Origin: Devosia sediminis
GTDB taxonomy: Bacteria > Pseudomonadota > Alphaproteobacteria > Rhizobiales > Devosiaceae
Assembly (NCBI RefSeq): GCF_016411825.1
Contig: NZ_JAEKMH010000001.1
Location: 372,001 to 436,000, forward strand
Reading direction: 5' to 3'
DNA length: 64,000 nt
Of the stretch, positions 9,250 to 21,146 are shown in pieces. The position numbers were made by a program, and so were the translations under genes. Numbering within the stretch: the first letter of the stretch is position 1; each line of letters starts with the position of its first letter. The notes under the pieces are model-generated. The model was not told where the DNA came from, did not search any database, and was given only the letters and a program-made list of their open reading frames with translations.

Positions 9250-10230
9250 ATGACTTTCTCCTTCCGTAGTTTTGCCCTGGCCACCACGCTGGTGGCGAGC
9301 CTGACCGGCGCCGCCGCCGCCGAAGACGTCACCATCCGCTATCTGGGTGGTTCGGGTAACCTGTCCGCCCATGAACTGGCGGCCGAGCTCGGCTATTTCG
9401 AGGGCACCGGAATTACCCTCGAAAATGTCGGCAATGCCACGGGCGGCCCGGAATCGCTGATTGCCCTGGCCGGCGGCAGCGTCGACCTGGGCAGTGCCGC
9501 GACCGCTGCCGTCCTCAACTCCATTGCCGCAGGCAATGATTTCGTTGCCGCCTATCCGTCCAACGGCATTACCGAGCAGGCGCAGTCGATCTTCTACGTG
9601 CTCGAAGACAGCCCGATCAAAGAGATCAAGGACATTGTCGGCAAGACCATCGCCGTGAACACCTTGGGCGCCCATCTGGAATATGCCGTGCGCGAAGCGC
9701 TGCACCAGGCGGGCCTGCCGCCCGATTCTGCCAACCTCATCGTGGTGCCGGGTCCCCAGCTCGAACAGGTCCTGCGCTCGGGCCAGGTCGATATCGCCGC
9801 CTTCGGCTACTGGCAGACGACCTTCGAAGGCGCCGCTCGGGAGAATGGCGGGATCAGGAAAGTGTTCGGCGACACCGAAGTGCTGGGTGAGATCGCCGGG
9901 GGCTTCGTGACCCTGCGCCGCGACTGGGTCGAGGCACATCCCGAAGCCGCCCGCATCTTCGTCGAGCAATCGGCCCGTGCGCTCGACTATGCCCGCGAGT
10001 TCCCCGAGGAAACCAAGGTGGTGCTGCGCGACGCCCTCAATGCGCGCGGCGAGAATGGCGAGCTGGCCCAGTATTTCCAGGGCTATGGCGTGCGTGAAGG
10101 CGGCCTCGCCGTCGAACGCGACATCCAGTTCTGGATCGATGTGCTCGAACGCGAAGGCAAGGTAGCGGCCGGTGTCTTGTCGCCCGACGAAATCCTCTTC
10201 GTCTCCAACGAAGCTGTTGCATCCAACTGA
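9250..10230 (+). CDS. ABC transporter substrate-binding protein, SsuA/TauA-like
   Basis: A 326-residue periplasmic binding protein with an N-terminal signal peptide (FRSFALATTLVASLTGAAAAE, cleavage near residue 24). It has the NMT1/SsuA-type two-lobe fold. Typical elements are the opening VTIRYLGGSGNLSAHELAAEL, GGPESLIALAGGSVDLG, and the IKDIVGKTIAVNTLGAHLEYAV region. It delivers substrate to the permease/ATPase pair that flanks it. The operon suggests sulfonates or related sulfur sources, but binding proteins of this family vary widely in ligand. Confidence 0.88.
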   Translation: MTFSFRSFALATTLVASLTGAAAAEDVTIRYLGGSGNLSAHELAAELGYFEGTGITLENVGNATGGPESLIALAGGSVDLGSAATAAVLNSIAAGNDFVAAYPSNGITEQAQSIFYVLEDSPIKEIKDIVGKTIAVNTLGAHLEYAVREALHQAGLPPDSANLIVVPGPQLEQVLRSGQVDIAAFGYWQTTFEGAARENGGIRKVFGDTEVLGEIAGGFVTLRRDWVEAHPEAARIFVEQSARALDYAREFPEETKVVLRDALNARGENGELAQYFQGYGVREGGLAVERDIQFWIDVLEREGKVAAGVLSPDEILFVSNEAVASN

Positions 10231-10234
10231 GGCA

Positions 10235-11008
10235 ATGATGAGCTTGGCAGAAACCCAAAGCCGCGGCGAGGTCACCATTCGTGACCTTGCCAAATCCTTC
10301 GCGCTGGACGGCCAGCGCCTCCAGGTCCTGCGTGACCTCAACCTCGATATCGAAGCAGGCGAAAGCCTCGCCATTGTCGGCGCGAGCGGTTCGGGCAAGA
10401 CCACGCTGCTGCGCGTGCTGGCCGGGCTCGAGACCGCCGATGGCGGGCAGGTGCTGATCGACGGCGAACCGATCCAGGGCGTCGGCACCGAGCGCGCGGT
10501 GATCTTCCAGGAACCGCGCCTGCTGCCCTGGCTTACGGTGCTCGGCAATGTCGCCTTCGGCCTCGAAAGCCGCGGCGTCGCCAAGGCGGAGGCGCAGAGC
10601 CGCGCCCGGCACTACATCCGCCTGGTGGGGCTTCAGGAATTCGAGAATGCCTATCCCCGCCAATTGTCGGGTGGCATGGCGCAGCGCGTCGGCATTGCGC
10701 GCGCCCTGACCGTGCAGCCGGAAATCCTGCTGCTGGACGAGCCGCTGGGGGCGCTGGACGCCATGACCAAGATCACCATGCAGGAAGAACTGGCCCGCAT
10801 CTGGCACGACGAGAAGGTGACGATGGTGCTGGTGACCCATGACCTCGAGGAAGCGATTTTCCTCGCCGACCGCGTGCTGGTGCTGCCCAAGCAGCGCGGC
10901 GCGGCTCCGCGGCTGATCGATGTCGACCTGCCACGTCCGCGCGACCGCAACGAGCCGGGCTTCGTGGCGATGCGGCGGCGCCTGATGGCCGAGTTCGGCC
11001 TGCACTGA
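10235..11008 (+). CDS. ABC transporter ATP-binding protein, SsuB/TauB type
   Basis: A 257-residue ATPase: Walker A GASGSGKTT, Q-loop region VIFQEPRLLPWL, signature LSGGMAQRV, Walker B LLLDEPLGALD and H-loop VTHDLEEA. The PRLLPWL form is typical of nitrate/sulfonate/taurine importers. Two ATGs are adjacent (10235 and 10238), four to seven bases after the binding-protein stop. It is the last gene of the sulfur operon. The following 230 bases lead into a separately transcribed cystine-type importer. Confidence 0.9.
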   Translation: MMSLAETQSRGEVTIRDLAKSFALDGQRLQVLRDLNLDIEAGESLAIVGASGSGKTTLLRVLAGLETADGGQVLIDGEPIQGVGTERAVIFQEPRLLPWLTVLGNVAFGLESRGVAKAEAQSRARHYIRLVGLQEFENAYPRQLSGGMAQRVGIARALTVQPEILLLDEPLGALDAMTKITMQEELARIWHDEKVTMVLVTHDLEEAIFLADRVLVLPKQRGAAPRLIDVDLPRPRDRNEPGFVAMRRRLMAEFGLH

Positions 11009-11158
11009 AGGGCAGGACAACTGCGTGAAGGCGGCCACCGTACCCGATCGTCTCCCGCCACTGCCCATTTTCCGGCAATCACCGGCTCAGGAAGCCGACG
11101 ACTTGAGCACGCTCGCGTCGGCTGCCGCACCGAAACAGAAACATTCATCCAAGGCATT

Positions 11159-11180
11159 GAACCCGCACCGCTGCGGGCTC
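11159..11180 (+). other. hairpin in leader of cystine-type binding protein gene
   Basis: GAACCCGCA and TGCGGGCTC pair over nine positions (one wobble) around CCGC. It lies in the 232-base gap 11009-11240 before the binding-protein gene. No T-run follows, so it is not an obvious terminator, and no known riboswitch was recognised. The rest of the gap shows nothing certain. Confidence 0.35.
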
Positions 11181-11240
11181 AGATTTCGGACCAGATTGCC
11201 CCGGCCGGACGGACCGGCGGGGCCATGCAAGGACAGACAA

Positions 11241-12008
11241 ATGAAGTTCCCGAAAGTTCTCCTCGCGCTCGGCGTGCTTGGTCTCGCCACCCCGGCTTTC
11301 GCGCAGACGGCGCTGGACCAGGTCAAGACCGCGGGCGTCCTCAAGATCGGTACCGAGGGCACCTATGCGCCCTTCACTTTCCATGACGATACCGGCGCGC
11401 TGGTCGGCTTCGACGTGGAAATCGGCCGCGCCATTGCCGAGCATATCGGGGTGGAAGCCGAATTCGTCGAAGGACCGTGGGACGGGCTGATCGCCGGTAT
11501 CGACGCCAACCGCTATGACGTCGTCATCAACCAGGTGGGCATCAATGAAGAGCGCCAGGCCAAGTATGACTTCTCCGAGCCCTATATCGCCTCCAAGGCG
11601 GCGCTGATCGTAGCGGAAGCCAATGCCGACATTACCAGCTTCGAAGGTCTCGCCGGCAAGAAGTCGGCGCAGACGCTGACGTCCAATTTCGGCAAGCTGG
11701 CCGAGGAATATGGCGCCGAGCTGGTCGGCACCGACGGCTTCGACCAGTCGATCGCGCTGGTCATCCAGGGCCGCGCCGACGCCACCATCAATGACAGCCT
11801 GTCGTTCTTCGACTTCAAGACCCAGCAGCCGGACGCGCCGGTCAAGGTCGTCGCCACGGCCGAAGACGCCGATTTTTCGGGCGTGATCCTGGCCAAGGGC
11901 AAGCCGGAACTGCTGGCCGCCATCAACGAGGCGCTGGAAGCCATCAAGGCCGACGGCACCTATGCGGCGATTTCCGAAAAGTACTTCGGCGAAGACGTCT
12001 CGCAGTAG
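11241..12008 (+). CDS. amino-acid (cystine-type) ABC transporter substrate-binding protein
   Basis: A 255-residue periplasmic binding protein of the SBP_bac_3 family with a signal peptide ending near ATPAFAQ. Hallmarks are GVLKIGTEGTYAPFTFHD, LVGFDVEIGRAIAE and PWDGLIAGIDANRYDVVINQ. The VEFVEGPWDGLIAGID-type wording is closest to cystine importers (TcyA/FliY), but ligand identity is inferred. The placement after an organosulfur operon supports a sulfur-amino-acid role. A terminator-like hairpin separates it from the permease gene, a common way to make more binding protein than permease. ATG 11241 was chosen because the signal peptide starts there; the open frame upstream lacks coding character. 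Confidence 0.88.
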   Translation: MKFPKVLLALGVLGLATPAFAQTALDQVKTAGVLKIGTEGTYAPFTFHDDTGALVGFDVEIGRAIAEHIGVEAEFVEGPWDGLIAGIDANRYDVVINQVGINEERQAKYDFSEPYIASKAALIVAEANADITSFEGLAGKKSAQTLTSNFGKLAEEYGAELVGTDGFDQSIALVIQGRADATINDSLSFFDFKTQQPDAPVKVVATAEDADFSGVILAKGKPELLAAINEALEAIKADGTYAAISEKYFGEDVSQ

Positions 12009-12033
12009 GCGCTTCCAACCCTTAATATGACGG

Positions 12034-12065
12034 GGGATCGGCCGATATCCGGCCGGTCCCTTTTT
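12034..12065 (+). terminator. attenuator-like hairpin between binding protein and permease genes
   Basis: GGGATCGGCC (12034-12043) pairs with GGCCGGTCCC (12051-12060) with one G-T wobble, and TTTTT follows at 12061-12065. It likely stops most transcripts after the binding-protein gene, with read-through into the permease/ATPase pair. Confidence 0.7.
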
Positions 12066-12077
12066 CGTGGAGGTGGC

Positions 12078-12754
12078 ATGCCGCATTGGCTCAACCTGAT
12101 GATCGAGTCGCTGCCTTCGCTGCTGTGGGCCTGCCTCGTCTTTACCGTGCCGCTGACGCTGCTGAGTTTCGTGCTGGGTCTCGCAGTGGGGCTGGTGGCG
12201 GCGCTGGCGCGGCTGTTCGCGCCCTGGCCGATCGCGGCGGTGGTGCGCTTCTATGTGTGGATCATCCGCGGCACGCCGCTGCTGGTGCAGCTCTTCCTGA
12301 TCTTTTACGGGCTGCCCAGCGTCGGCATCGTGCTCGATGCCTTTCCGGCGGCGCTGATCGGCTTCACCCTCAATGTCGGCGCCTATACGTCGGAGATCGT
12401 ACGGGCGGTGCTCCTGGCTGTGCCCAAAGGGCAGTGGGAGGCGGCCTATTCTGTCGGCATGACCTGGGGCCAGGCCATGCGCCGGACCATCCTGCCGCAG
12501 GCGACGCGCATTGCCGTGCCGCCGCTTTCGAACACGTTTATTTCGCTGGTGAAGGACACGTCGCTGGCAGCAGCCATCACCGTGCCGGAGCTGTTCCGGG
12601 CGGGGCAGCGGATCGTTGCTACCACCTATGAGCCGCTGATCCTCTATATCGAGGTAGCCTTGATCTATCTCGCTGTGAGCTCGGTGCTGTCCTGGCTGCA
12701 GGGGCATGTCGAGAAGCGGTTCTCGCGCTATGGCGGCTACCTTGAGGCGGCGTC

Positions 12755-12758
<4 letters not shown>
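12078..12758 (+). CDS. amino-acid ABC transporter permease (HisM/TcyB family)
   Basis: A 226-residue permease of the polar amino-acid class. It has the conserved WIIRGTPLLVQLFLIFYGLP and the coupling loop AAYSVGMTWGQAMRRTILPQA. About five hydrophobic segments are visible. The ATG at 12078 has GTGGAGG before it and lies just after the attenuator hairpin. The stop overlaps the ATPase start by four bases (ATGA). Cystine is the likely substrate from neighbour identity. Confidence 0.9.
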
Positions 12759-13507
<749 letters not shown>

Positions 13508-13542
13508 GCCCCGCTCCCTGACTTTGTGCATGCCTTGAGAGG

Positions 13543-13563
13543 CCCTCGGGTCAAGCCCGAGGG
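13543..13563. repeat. REP-like palindrome
   Basis: CCCTCGGG and CCCGAGGG arms around TCAAG, the reverse orientation of the copies at 150 and 532. It lies in the short gap between the convergent ABC ATPase and RND pump genes. Confidence 0.7.
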
Positions 13564-13615
13564 CGGCGCTGTGGGTGTCACTAGATCAAGGTCAAGGCAC
13601 CCAAACCAAACTCCG

Positions 13616-16600
13616 CTATTCCGCTGGAGTGGGCGGAGTCTTGGGCTCGGCCTCGTGATGCACGTCGTCCGGCGATTTGGGCAGGAAGCGGCGGGTGAAG
13701 CGGCTGAAGCTGTCGATATAGGTCAGCAGCACCGGTACGACGACGAGGGTCAGGGCGGTGGAGCTGATGAGGCCGCCGATGACGGCGTGGGCCATGGGTG
13801 CGTTTTCGCCGCTCCCCGCATGGAGATTGAGCGCCAGGGGCAGCATGCCGAAGATCATGGCCAGGGTGGTCATGATGATCGGGCGGAAGCGGGTGGAGCC
13901 GGCTTCGACGAGAGCTTCGTAGAGGTTCCAGCCTTCCTTGACGTGTTGGTTGGCATTGTCGACCAGGAGGATGGCGTTCTTCACCACAAGACCCATGAGC
14001 ATGATGAAGCCGATGGCCGAGAACATGTTGAGCGTCGAGCCGCCCACAAGCAGGCCCACCATCACGCCGATCAGCGCCAGGGGCAGCGAGCCCATGATGG
14101 CGATGGGCTGGAGGAAGCTGCCGAACTGCGAGGCCAGTACCAGGTAGATGAAGATCACCGCCAGGAGGAGGGCCGAGCCGACGGCTCCGAAGGTTTCGGC
14201 GATCTGCTCGACATCGCCGCCCAGCGAAGTGCGATAGCCGGTGGGTAGGTCTAGATTGTCGACGGCCTGCTGCAGTTGCGGCGACACGGTGCCGAGTTCG
14301 ACGCCTTCGAGCAGGGCCTCGATGGTGACGCCGCGCTGCAGGTCCTGCCGGTTGATGGTGGCAGGGCCGGTGCTTTCCACGACTTCGGCGACCTGGCTCA
14401 AGGTGATCATTTCGCTCGAGCCGGTGGCGCCGGACTGGGCGATGGGCAGGTTGCCGATGCCGTCGATATCGTCGCGCAGGCTTTCAGGCAGGCGGACGAC
14501 CACGGAATAGACCTGGCCATTCTGAGCGGTCCAGCTCGCTACTTCCTGGCCGCTGATCAGTGGGCTGAGGGTGGCGGCGATCTGGGCCATGGAGACGCCG
14601 AGATTGTCGGCAAGGTCGCTGTTGATGCGGATGCCGACCACCGACTGGGCCTCGTCGAGGCTGGAGGTCACGTTGATGAGGCCGGGGATCTGCTCGAGCT
14701 CGGCGACGAGCTGGTCGGAGAGACGCTCGAGGGTGGCGAAACTGTCGCCATAGAGGGTCACGGAGACCGGCGCCGCGGAGCCGCCGAGGCCCGAGGCCGA
14801 GGATACCTGGAACTGGGCGCCGGGAATGGCTTCGAGGTCGCGGCGCACCTGGGGCATGAACTCCTCAGGCGTGACGCTGCGCTGGGTCTTGTCGACCATG
14901 GTGACGGTCATGGTGCCGGCATTGGCGCCAGACGCTGCAAGGCCGCCGGCAATGGTGGAATAGGTGCGATCCACCTCGGGATAGGCGCGGATGATGTCTT
15001 CGGCCTGCCGGAGCTTGGCGGCGGTGGCTTCCATGCTGGAGCCGGCAGGGGTCTCGATGGAGACGGTGAAGATGCCGTTGTCGGTGACCGGGATGAACTC
15101 GACCCCCACGCGCGGGAACAGCGCCATGGCGCCGACAAAGGACAGAAAGGCGATGAACAGCACCGTCTTGCGGAATTTTAGGCTCCAGCGGATGAGGCCG
15201 CGATAACCGCGGGTGATCCACTCGAAGAAGCGGTCGAACTGGCCGACGAGACGGCCGATGGGGCCGCGCTTGACGTTGGGGTTGGCGGCCGGATCGTACC
15301 AGACGCTCGACATCATCGGGTCGAGAGTGAAGGCGACGAAGAGCGAAATCAGCACGGCGACCGAGACGGTGACGCCGAACTGCAGGAAGAAGCGCCCCAT
15401 GATGCCGTCCATGAAGGCCACCGGCAGGAAGACGGCGACGATGGAAAGCGTGGTGGCCATGACGGCGAGGCCGATTTCATTGGTGCCGTCGAGGGCCGCC
15501 TGGCGGTGAGACTTGCCCATGTGGAGATGGCGCGTGATGTTCTCGCGCACCACGATGGCGTCGTCGATGAGGATGCCCACGGCCAGCGACAGGGCCAGCA
15601 GCGTCATCATGTTGAGGGTGAAGCCGAGGAAATTGAGCGCAATCATGGTGCCGATGATGGAAATCGGCAGGGTCAGGCCCGTGATGACAGTGGAGCGCCA
15701 GGAATTGAGGAACAGGTAGACGATGACGACGGCGAGAATGGCACCCTCGATCAGCATGTTCTGCACGGCGTGGAAGGAATTCTCCACCGGCTCGGCATTG
15801 TCGACGACCACTTCGACGTCGACACCCTCGGGCAGCTCATTGGCGAGGAGATCGGCAATGGTGGCGCGGATGTCCTCCGCAACGCCAACGGTATTGGCGC
15901 CCTGGGTCTTGAGCACGTCGATGGCCAGCGCCGGCTCGCCATTGAGAATGGCGAGGCTCGAGGCTTCGCCGGTGCCGTCGACCAGGGTGGCGACGTCGCC
16001 CAGCGTGACGGGCTGGCCGCCCTGATTACCCACGGTGACGTCGAGGAAATCCTCGGCGTTCTCGAGGCGGCCGAGCACCTGGATAGACTGGACGATGCTG
16101 TCCTGGGTGATGGAGCCGGCGGCGAGGTCGCGATTGGCACCCTGCAGCGCCTGCACCACGGCATTGGGGCTGATGTTGAAGGCGGCGAGGCGATCGGGGT
16201 CGATCTCGATATTGAGCTGGCGCGGCACACCGCCGACCACCGAAGCGCTGCCGACGCCATCGATGTTGGAAATGCGCGCGGCGATGACATCTTCGGTGAG
16301 GGCCGTGAGGTCACGGGCCGACAGGCTGCTGGAGCTGACCGCGAGCGACAGCAGCGGCAGATCGCCGGGATCGAAGCGCAGGATCTGCGGATCGCCGGCG
16401 GCGTCGGGCAGTTCGGCGCGAAGCGGATCGATCTTGTCGCGCACTTCCTGGAGCTTTTCCTGGGAGCTGGCTTCGAGATCGAAAATCATCAGCACCAGGG
16501 CCTGGCCCGACTGGGCCGTGGACTGGATCGTGTCCAGCCCGGCAATGGTGTTCACGGCGTTTTCGATGGGCTCGATAATGTCGGCCTCGACGGCCTCGGG

Positions 16601-16765
16601 TGAGGCGCCGGGATAGCTGGCGACCACGGCGACGACGGGAAAGTCGACATCGGGCAACTGCTCGATGGGCAGGCGCTGATAGGAGTAGATGCCGAAGACC
16701 ATGATCGCCACCATGACCATGGTGGCAAAGACCGGATGATTGACGCTGATGCGGGTCAGAAACAT
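13616..16765 (-). CDS. RND multidrug efflux pump, inner-membrane HAE1-type transporter
   Basis: A 1049-residue AcrB/MexF-like proton-driven pump. The N-terminus [24 protein letters not shown] is the first membrane helix, and twelve helices are expected. Motifs include [42 protein letters not shown] (TM4 with the Asp pair of the proton relay) and [16 protein letters not shown] (TM10 Lys). Large periplasmic loops lie between TM1-2 and TM7-8. It sits three bases after the membrane fusion protein gene, forming a two-gene operon. No outer-membrane channel or regulator gene is adjacent, so it probably uses a TolC encoded elsewhere. Confidence 0.95.
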   Translation of the reverse strand: MFLTRISVNHPVFATMVMVAIMVFGIYSYQRLPIEQLPDVDFPVVAVVASYPGASPEAVEADIIEPIENAVNTIAGLDTIQSTAQSGQALVLMIFDLEASSQEKLQEVRDKIDPLRAELPDAAGDPQILRFDPGDLPLLSLAVSSSSLSARDLTALTEDVIAARISNIDGVGSASVVGGVPRQLNIEIDPDRLAAFNISPNAVVQALQGANRDLAAGSITQDSIVQSIQVLGRLENAEDFLDVTVGNQGGQPVTLGDVATLVDGTGEASSLAILNGEPALAIDVLKTQGANTVGVAEDIRATIADLLANELPEGVDVEVVVDNAEPVENSFHAVQNMLIEGAILAVVIVYLFLNSWRSTVITGLTLPISIIGTMIALNFLGFTLNMMTLLALSLAVGILIDDAIVVRENITRHLHMGKSHRQAALDGTNEIGLAVMATTLSIVAVFLPVAFMDGIMGRFFLQFGVTVSVAVLISLFVAFTLDPMMSSVWYDPAANPNVKRGPIGRLVGQFDRFFEWITRGYRGLIRWSLKFRKTVLFIAFLSFVGAMALFPRVGVEFIPVTDNGIFTVSIETPAGSSMEATAAKLRQAEDIIRAYPEVDRTYSTIAGGLAASGANAGTMTVTMVDKTQRSVTPEEFMPQVRRDLEAIPGAQFQVSSASGLGGSAAPVSVTLYGDSFATLERLSDQLVAELEQIPGLINVTSSLDEAQSVVGIRINSDLADNLGVSMAQIAATLSPLISGQEVASWTAQNGQVYSVVVRLPESLRDDIDGIGNLPIAQSGATGSSEMITLSQVAEVVESTGPATINRQDLQRGVTIEALLEGVELGTVSPQLQQAVDNLDLPTGYRTSLGGDVEQIAETFGAVGSALLLAVIFIYLVLASQFGSFLQPIAIMGSLPLALIGVMVGLLVGGSTLNMFSAIGFIMLMGLVVKNAILLVDNANQHVKEGWNLYEALVEAGSTRFRPIIMTTLAMIFGMLPLALNLHAGSGENAPMAHAVIGGLISSTALTLVVVPVLLTYIDSFSRFTRRFLPKSPDDVHHEAEPKTPPTPAE

Positions 16766-16768
16766 GGA

Positions 16769-17971
16769 TCAGCCCTCGACAAGCGTGATGGTTTCGCCCG
16801 GCTCCAGTTCGCTCAACGCGGCGGCGACGATGACGTCGCCTTCGACAAGGCCGGTGACCTCGAGCTGGCTGCCACGGTTCCATTCCTGCACGACTTCGAC
16901 CGGTTTGCGCACCAGCGTTTCGCCGTCGATGGTGAGGACATAGGTGCCCTCGGCATCTTCGCGCAGCGCCGAGACCGGCACGGCGAGCGCGCCCTGTTCC
17001 TCACGCACGGCGATCTGGCCGGTGGCGAACATGCCGCCGCGCAGATTGCCCTCTTCGTTGTCGAGGTCGATATAGATCGGCACGGTGCGCGTGCCGGTCA
17101 GGGCCACCGGATTGACGCGGGAAACCTGGCCGGTGAACTGCTGCCCATCAAGACCGGTGACGGTTACGACGGCGGTCTGCCCGGCAGCGACGCGGGCGCT
17201 GGAATTCACCGAGGCGGCGGCGTCGAACTCCATCTTGTCGAGATTGACGACGGTGAAAAGCGGCGTGCCGGCCTGGATGGTCTGGCCCGGTTCGACCGAA
17301 CGGGCCGAAACGATGCCCGAGAGCGGCGACTTCACGGTTGCATTGTCGAGCGCGAGCTGGGCGGTTTCGACGCCGCTTTCGAGAGCTTCGAGCTGGGCCT
17401 CGAGCGCAGCAGTGGCGGAGCGGGCCTGTTCGAGTGCCGAGGGGGTGGCGAGGCCCTGGCCGGCAAGCTGTTCGGTACGCTCGAGCTGCTGCTGGGACGA
17501 CTGGAGCTGGGCGCGGGTGGCGCCGGCGGTGGCCTGCTGCTGGGTGAGCTGCAATTCGAGGCTGGCGCGGTCGATCTGCGCCAGGACATCGCCCTCGTTG
17601 ACCGTATCGCCCGGTCGGACCATGACCGCCATGACACGGCCGGATGCCTGTGAGGCGATCTCGGAGCGCTGTGCCGGCACCAGCGTGCCGGTGACCTTCA
17701 CGGTTTCGGTGAGCGTCGCGGGAGCAAGGGTCAGGGTTTCGGACTGGCGCACCTGCCGGGCGACGGGCGCCTGTTCGGCAGTGGTGGTGTCGTCGACGGC
17801 CGGAGGCGGCGGGCTGAGGAAAATAAAGGCGACCACGGCCGCGACGATCAGGGCGAGGAGGATCCAGGGCCAGATGCGGCGCTTGGGCTTGAGGCCCTGG
17901 GCGACACGCTCGGCATTGAGCTTTTCACGCTTGCTCTGCGCCCATTCGGGCTTGTCGTTGGCGCTGGTCAT
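16769..17971 (-). CDS. RND efflux periplasmic adaptor (membrane fusion protein)
   Basis: A 400-residue HlyD/AcrA-family adaptor. One N-terminal membrane segment (IWPWILLALIVAAVVAFIFL) is followed by a Pro-rich linker, a barrel-sandwich/lipoyl segment (PAQRSEIASQASGRVMAVMV), a Gln/Ala-rich coiled coil at about residues 120-210, then IVSARSVEPGQTIQAGTPLF and a beta-barrel with a membrane-proximal domain. The ATG at 17971 starts the conserved cytoplasmic tail MTSANDKPEWAQSKREKL; the frame open further upstream is not supported. It precedes the pump gene by three bases. No lipobox is visible, so it is anchored by the helix. Confidence 0.93.
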   Translation of the reverse strand: MTSANDKPEWAQSKREKLNAERVAQGLKPKRRIWPWILLALIVAAVVAFIFLSPPPPAVDDTTTAEQAPVARQVRQSETLTLAPATLTETVKVTGTLVPAQRSEIASQASGRVMAVMVRPGDTVNEGDVLAQIDRASLELQLTQQQATAGATRAQLQSSQQQLERTEQLAGQGLATPSALEQARSATAALEAQLEALESGVETAQLALDNATVKSPLSGIVSARSVEPGQTIQAGTPLFTVVNLDKMEFDAAASVNSSARVAAGQTAVVTVTGLDGQQFTGQVSRVNPVALTGTRTVPIYIDLDNEEGNLRGGMFATGQIAVREEQGALAVPVSALREDAEGTYVLTIDGETLVRKPVEVVQEWNRGSQLEVTGLVEGDVIVAAALSELEPGETITLVEG

Positions 17972-18173
17972 CTCAATCCCCCTTCGCGTCGATCCGGTCC
18001 ATATGGGCATTCGCTCGGCAATTGCCCACCAGTACGCGCTTTTTTTCCATCAAGGCAACAAGAGCAAGACAGTATGGCGGCGGCGCGACAACATGACCAC
18101 GCGGGTGTTGGCAGCCCGTTTAAGAGGCGACAGACCGATGGCGCGGATATTCCAACAGTGCGGTGGAAGTTCT

Positions 18174-18848
18174 CTAGCCGCCGGCCTTCGTCGCGAACCA
18201 GAGCGTGTGGCGGTCGCCCTTGCCATTGTCGCGTGCGCGGACCGTGACTTCGTCGACCGCCATGCCGGTCTGCCTGAGGCGCTTGGTGAAGCGAATGTCT
18301 GGGTGGGAAGACCACACCGCCAGGTGACCGCCCGGGGTCAGGGCGGCGCGACCCGCCGCGAGGCCAGCCGCGTTGTAGAGCCGGTCATTGGCGGGGCGGA
18401 ACAGGCCGTCGGGGCCGTTGTCGACATCGAGCAGGATGGCGTCGAAGGGTTTCGTGCCGCTGATAGCGGTAGCGACGTCGCCCAGGTGAATACGGACTCG
18501 CGGGTCGTCGAGGCTGTCGCCATGGAGCGGCAGCAGCGGCCCGCGCGCCCATTCGACGATCTCCGGCACCAGTTCAGCCACAACGATCTCGCTATCGGTG
18601 GCAAAGCATTTGAGGGCTTCGCGCAGGGTGAAGCCGAGGCCGAGGCCGCCGATGAGAATGCGTGGCTGTGGCCGCGCACCGAGGCGGGCGGCAGACATTT
18701 TGGCGAGCTGCTCTTCCGAATTGCTCATGCGGCTATTCATCAGGGTGATGGTGCCCGACATGACCGAATATTCGGTGCCGCGCTGCATCAGCGTCATCGG
18801 ACCGCCGCCGGGCATGGTGGTCTCGCCGAGTTTCTGCCAGGGCAGCAT
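18174..18848 (-). CDS. spermidine synthase-like methyltransferase-fold protein
   Basis: A 224-residue protein of the polyamine aminopropyltransferase/SAM-methyltransferase fold. The nucleotide-cofactor loop reads ILIGGLGLGFTLREAL, the acidic strand VVAELVPEIVEWA, and the next motif DAILLDVDNGPDGLF. It lacks the N-terminal beta domain of true spermidine synthases. Such short forms are common in rhizobia, often without proven activity. The ATG at 18848 was chosen because similarity begins at LPWQKLGETTMPGGGPM; the open frame further upstream runs through REP sequence. It is monocistronic, and its substrate is unknown. Confidence 0.75.
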   Translation of the reverse strand: MLPWQKLGETTMPGGGPMTLMQRGTEYSVMSGTITLMNSRMSNSEEQLAKMSAARLGARPQPRILIGGLGLGFTLREALKCFATDSEIVVAELVPEIVEWARGPLLPLHGDSLDDPRVRIHLGDVATAISGTKPFDAILLDVDNGPDGLFRPANDRLYNAAGLAAGRAALTPGGHLAVWSSHPDIRFTKRLRQTGMAVDEVTVRARDNGKGDRHTLWFATKAGG

Positions 18849-19017
18849 GGGGGGCCTCGTGGGGTTGTCGGGCTGGCGTAACAGGCGTGGGCGCGAGGGG
18901 CAAGGAAAGAGCACCCCCAACCCGACCTCCCCCTGAAACAGGGGGGAGGAGAAGAGAGGGGAGGTTTGGCGACCTGATGCTCGCAAGGGGTCACCCTGAC
19001 GTTTATGCTCACCGTCA

Positions 19018-19097
19018 TTGCCCGGCTTGACCGGGCAATTCACCTCTCCACGACGCAGTGATCGTTGCTGCATGGACCACCCGGTCAAGCCGGGTGG
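19018..19097. repeat. paired REP-like palindromes (BIME-like)
   Basis: Two palindromes in opposite orientation: TTGCCCGG/CCGGGCAA around CTTGA at 19018-19038, and CCACCCGG/CCGGGTGG around TCAAG at 19077-19097, followed by TGACGA. The same pair with a shorter spacer lies at 56886-56953. The remainder of the gap 18849-19141 holds C-rich/G-rich inverted sequence near 18915-18955 and no gene. Confidence 0.75.
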
Positions 19098-19141
19098 TGA
19101 CGAACGAACATAGAGCACGAAGGGAGGGAGGCACTGATGCG

Positions 19142-20041
19142 TTAGCGTTCGCCCCGATAGCGCAGGGCATCGACGATGACCTGGAAGGCGGGCGAGGTCT
19201 GGCGGCGGCTGGGATAATAGAGGTGGAAACCGGAAAAGCTCTGCACCCAGTCGGGGAGCAGCTTGATCAGCGTGCCCTTGCGGAAATCCTCCTCAACCAC
19301 ATCCTCGGGGACGAAGCCGATGCCGAAACCGGCGCGGGCAGCGCGGGCGATGGGTTCGGTATGGCCGAAGGTCAATTGGCCATCGACGCGGACGCGCAAC
19401 TGCTGGCCCTCTTTTTCGAACTCCCAGGCATAGAGGTTGCCATAGGTCGACAGGCGCATGTTGATGCAATTGTGGGCGGTAAGGTCCTGCGGGACTTTCG
19501 GGGGATTGCGGCCGACGAGATAGGACGGGGCCGCGACGGCGACGAGCCGCATGTCGGGGGCGATGCGAACGGCGATCATGTCCTTCGCCACGTCTTCCCC
19601 CAAGCGCACGCCGGCATCGAACTGGTTGCCTGATATGTCGACAAAGCCATGGTCGATGCTGAGTTCGAGCTTGATATCGGGATAGAGCGGCAGGACCTTC
19701 GACAATTTCGGCCAGAGGATGGTGTCGGCAGCGTGGGTGCTGCAGGTGATGCGAATGGTGCCGGCGGGGCGATCCTTGTTGTCGACCAGATCGGCAAGGC
19801 TAGCCTCGATCTCCTCGAAGCGCGGGGCGATGGCGTCCAGCAGGGTCTGGCCGGCGGCGGTGGGGGAGACACTGCGCGTGGTGCGGTTGAGGAGACGAAC
19901 CCCGAGCCGGGTCTCGAGCTTGCGCAGAGTGTGGCTCAGGGCCGACTGCGACACGCTGAGCCGGGCGGCGGCGCGAGTGAAGCTACCCTCGCGTGCGACG
20001 GCCACGAAAGCCCGCAGATCGCTGATGTTGTCGATGGGCAT
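19142..20041 (-). CDS. LysR-family transcriptional regulator
   Basis: A 299-residue LysR regulator. The helix-turn-helix lies at about residues 10-60 (REGSFTRAAARLSVSQSALSHTLRKLETRLGVRLL), followed by the two-lobe effector-binding domain. It is divergent from the aldo/keto reductase gene at 20135 with a 93-base gap, the usual arrangement for a LysR protein controlling its neighbour. The three oxidoreductase genes rightward are likely targets. The inducer is unknown; a carbonyl compound is a guess from the enzymes. Confidence 0.92.
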   Translation of the reverse strand: MPIDNISDLRAFVAVAREGSFTRAAARLSVSQSALSHTLRKLETRLGVRLLNRTTRSVSPTAAGQTLLDAIAPRFEEIEASLADLVDNKDRPAGTIRITCSTHAADTILWPKLSKVLPLYPDIKLELSIDHGFVDISGNQFDAGVRLGEDVAKDMIAVRIAPDMRLVAVAAPSYLVGRNPPKVPQDLTAHNCINMRLSTYGNLYAWEFEKEGQQLRVRVDGQLTFGHTEPIARAARAGFGIGFVPEDVVEEDFRKGTLIKLLPDWVQSFSGFHLYYPSRRQTSPAFQVIVDALRYRGER

Positions 20042-20107
20042 TCATGATCTCCGCTCATAGACCCATGCGACGGCTAGCAGCTAATCAATAGGTGCGGCAA
20101 GGCGTAG

Positions 20108-21112
<1,005 letters not shown>

Positions 21113-21146
21113 CTTTTTCAGGGAGGAGACAGAAACGGAGACGACA

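Noticed and set aside
11009..11240. A riboswitch before the cystine-type binding-protein gene
   Set aside because: A GC-rich hairpin exists, but no known S-box, SAM-II or other conserved core could be matched.
11145..12707. Minus-strand open frame of about 520 codons
   Set aside because: It is antisense to the cystine-type binding protein and permease genes, and the product is arginine- and histidine-rich.
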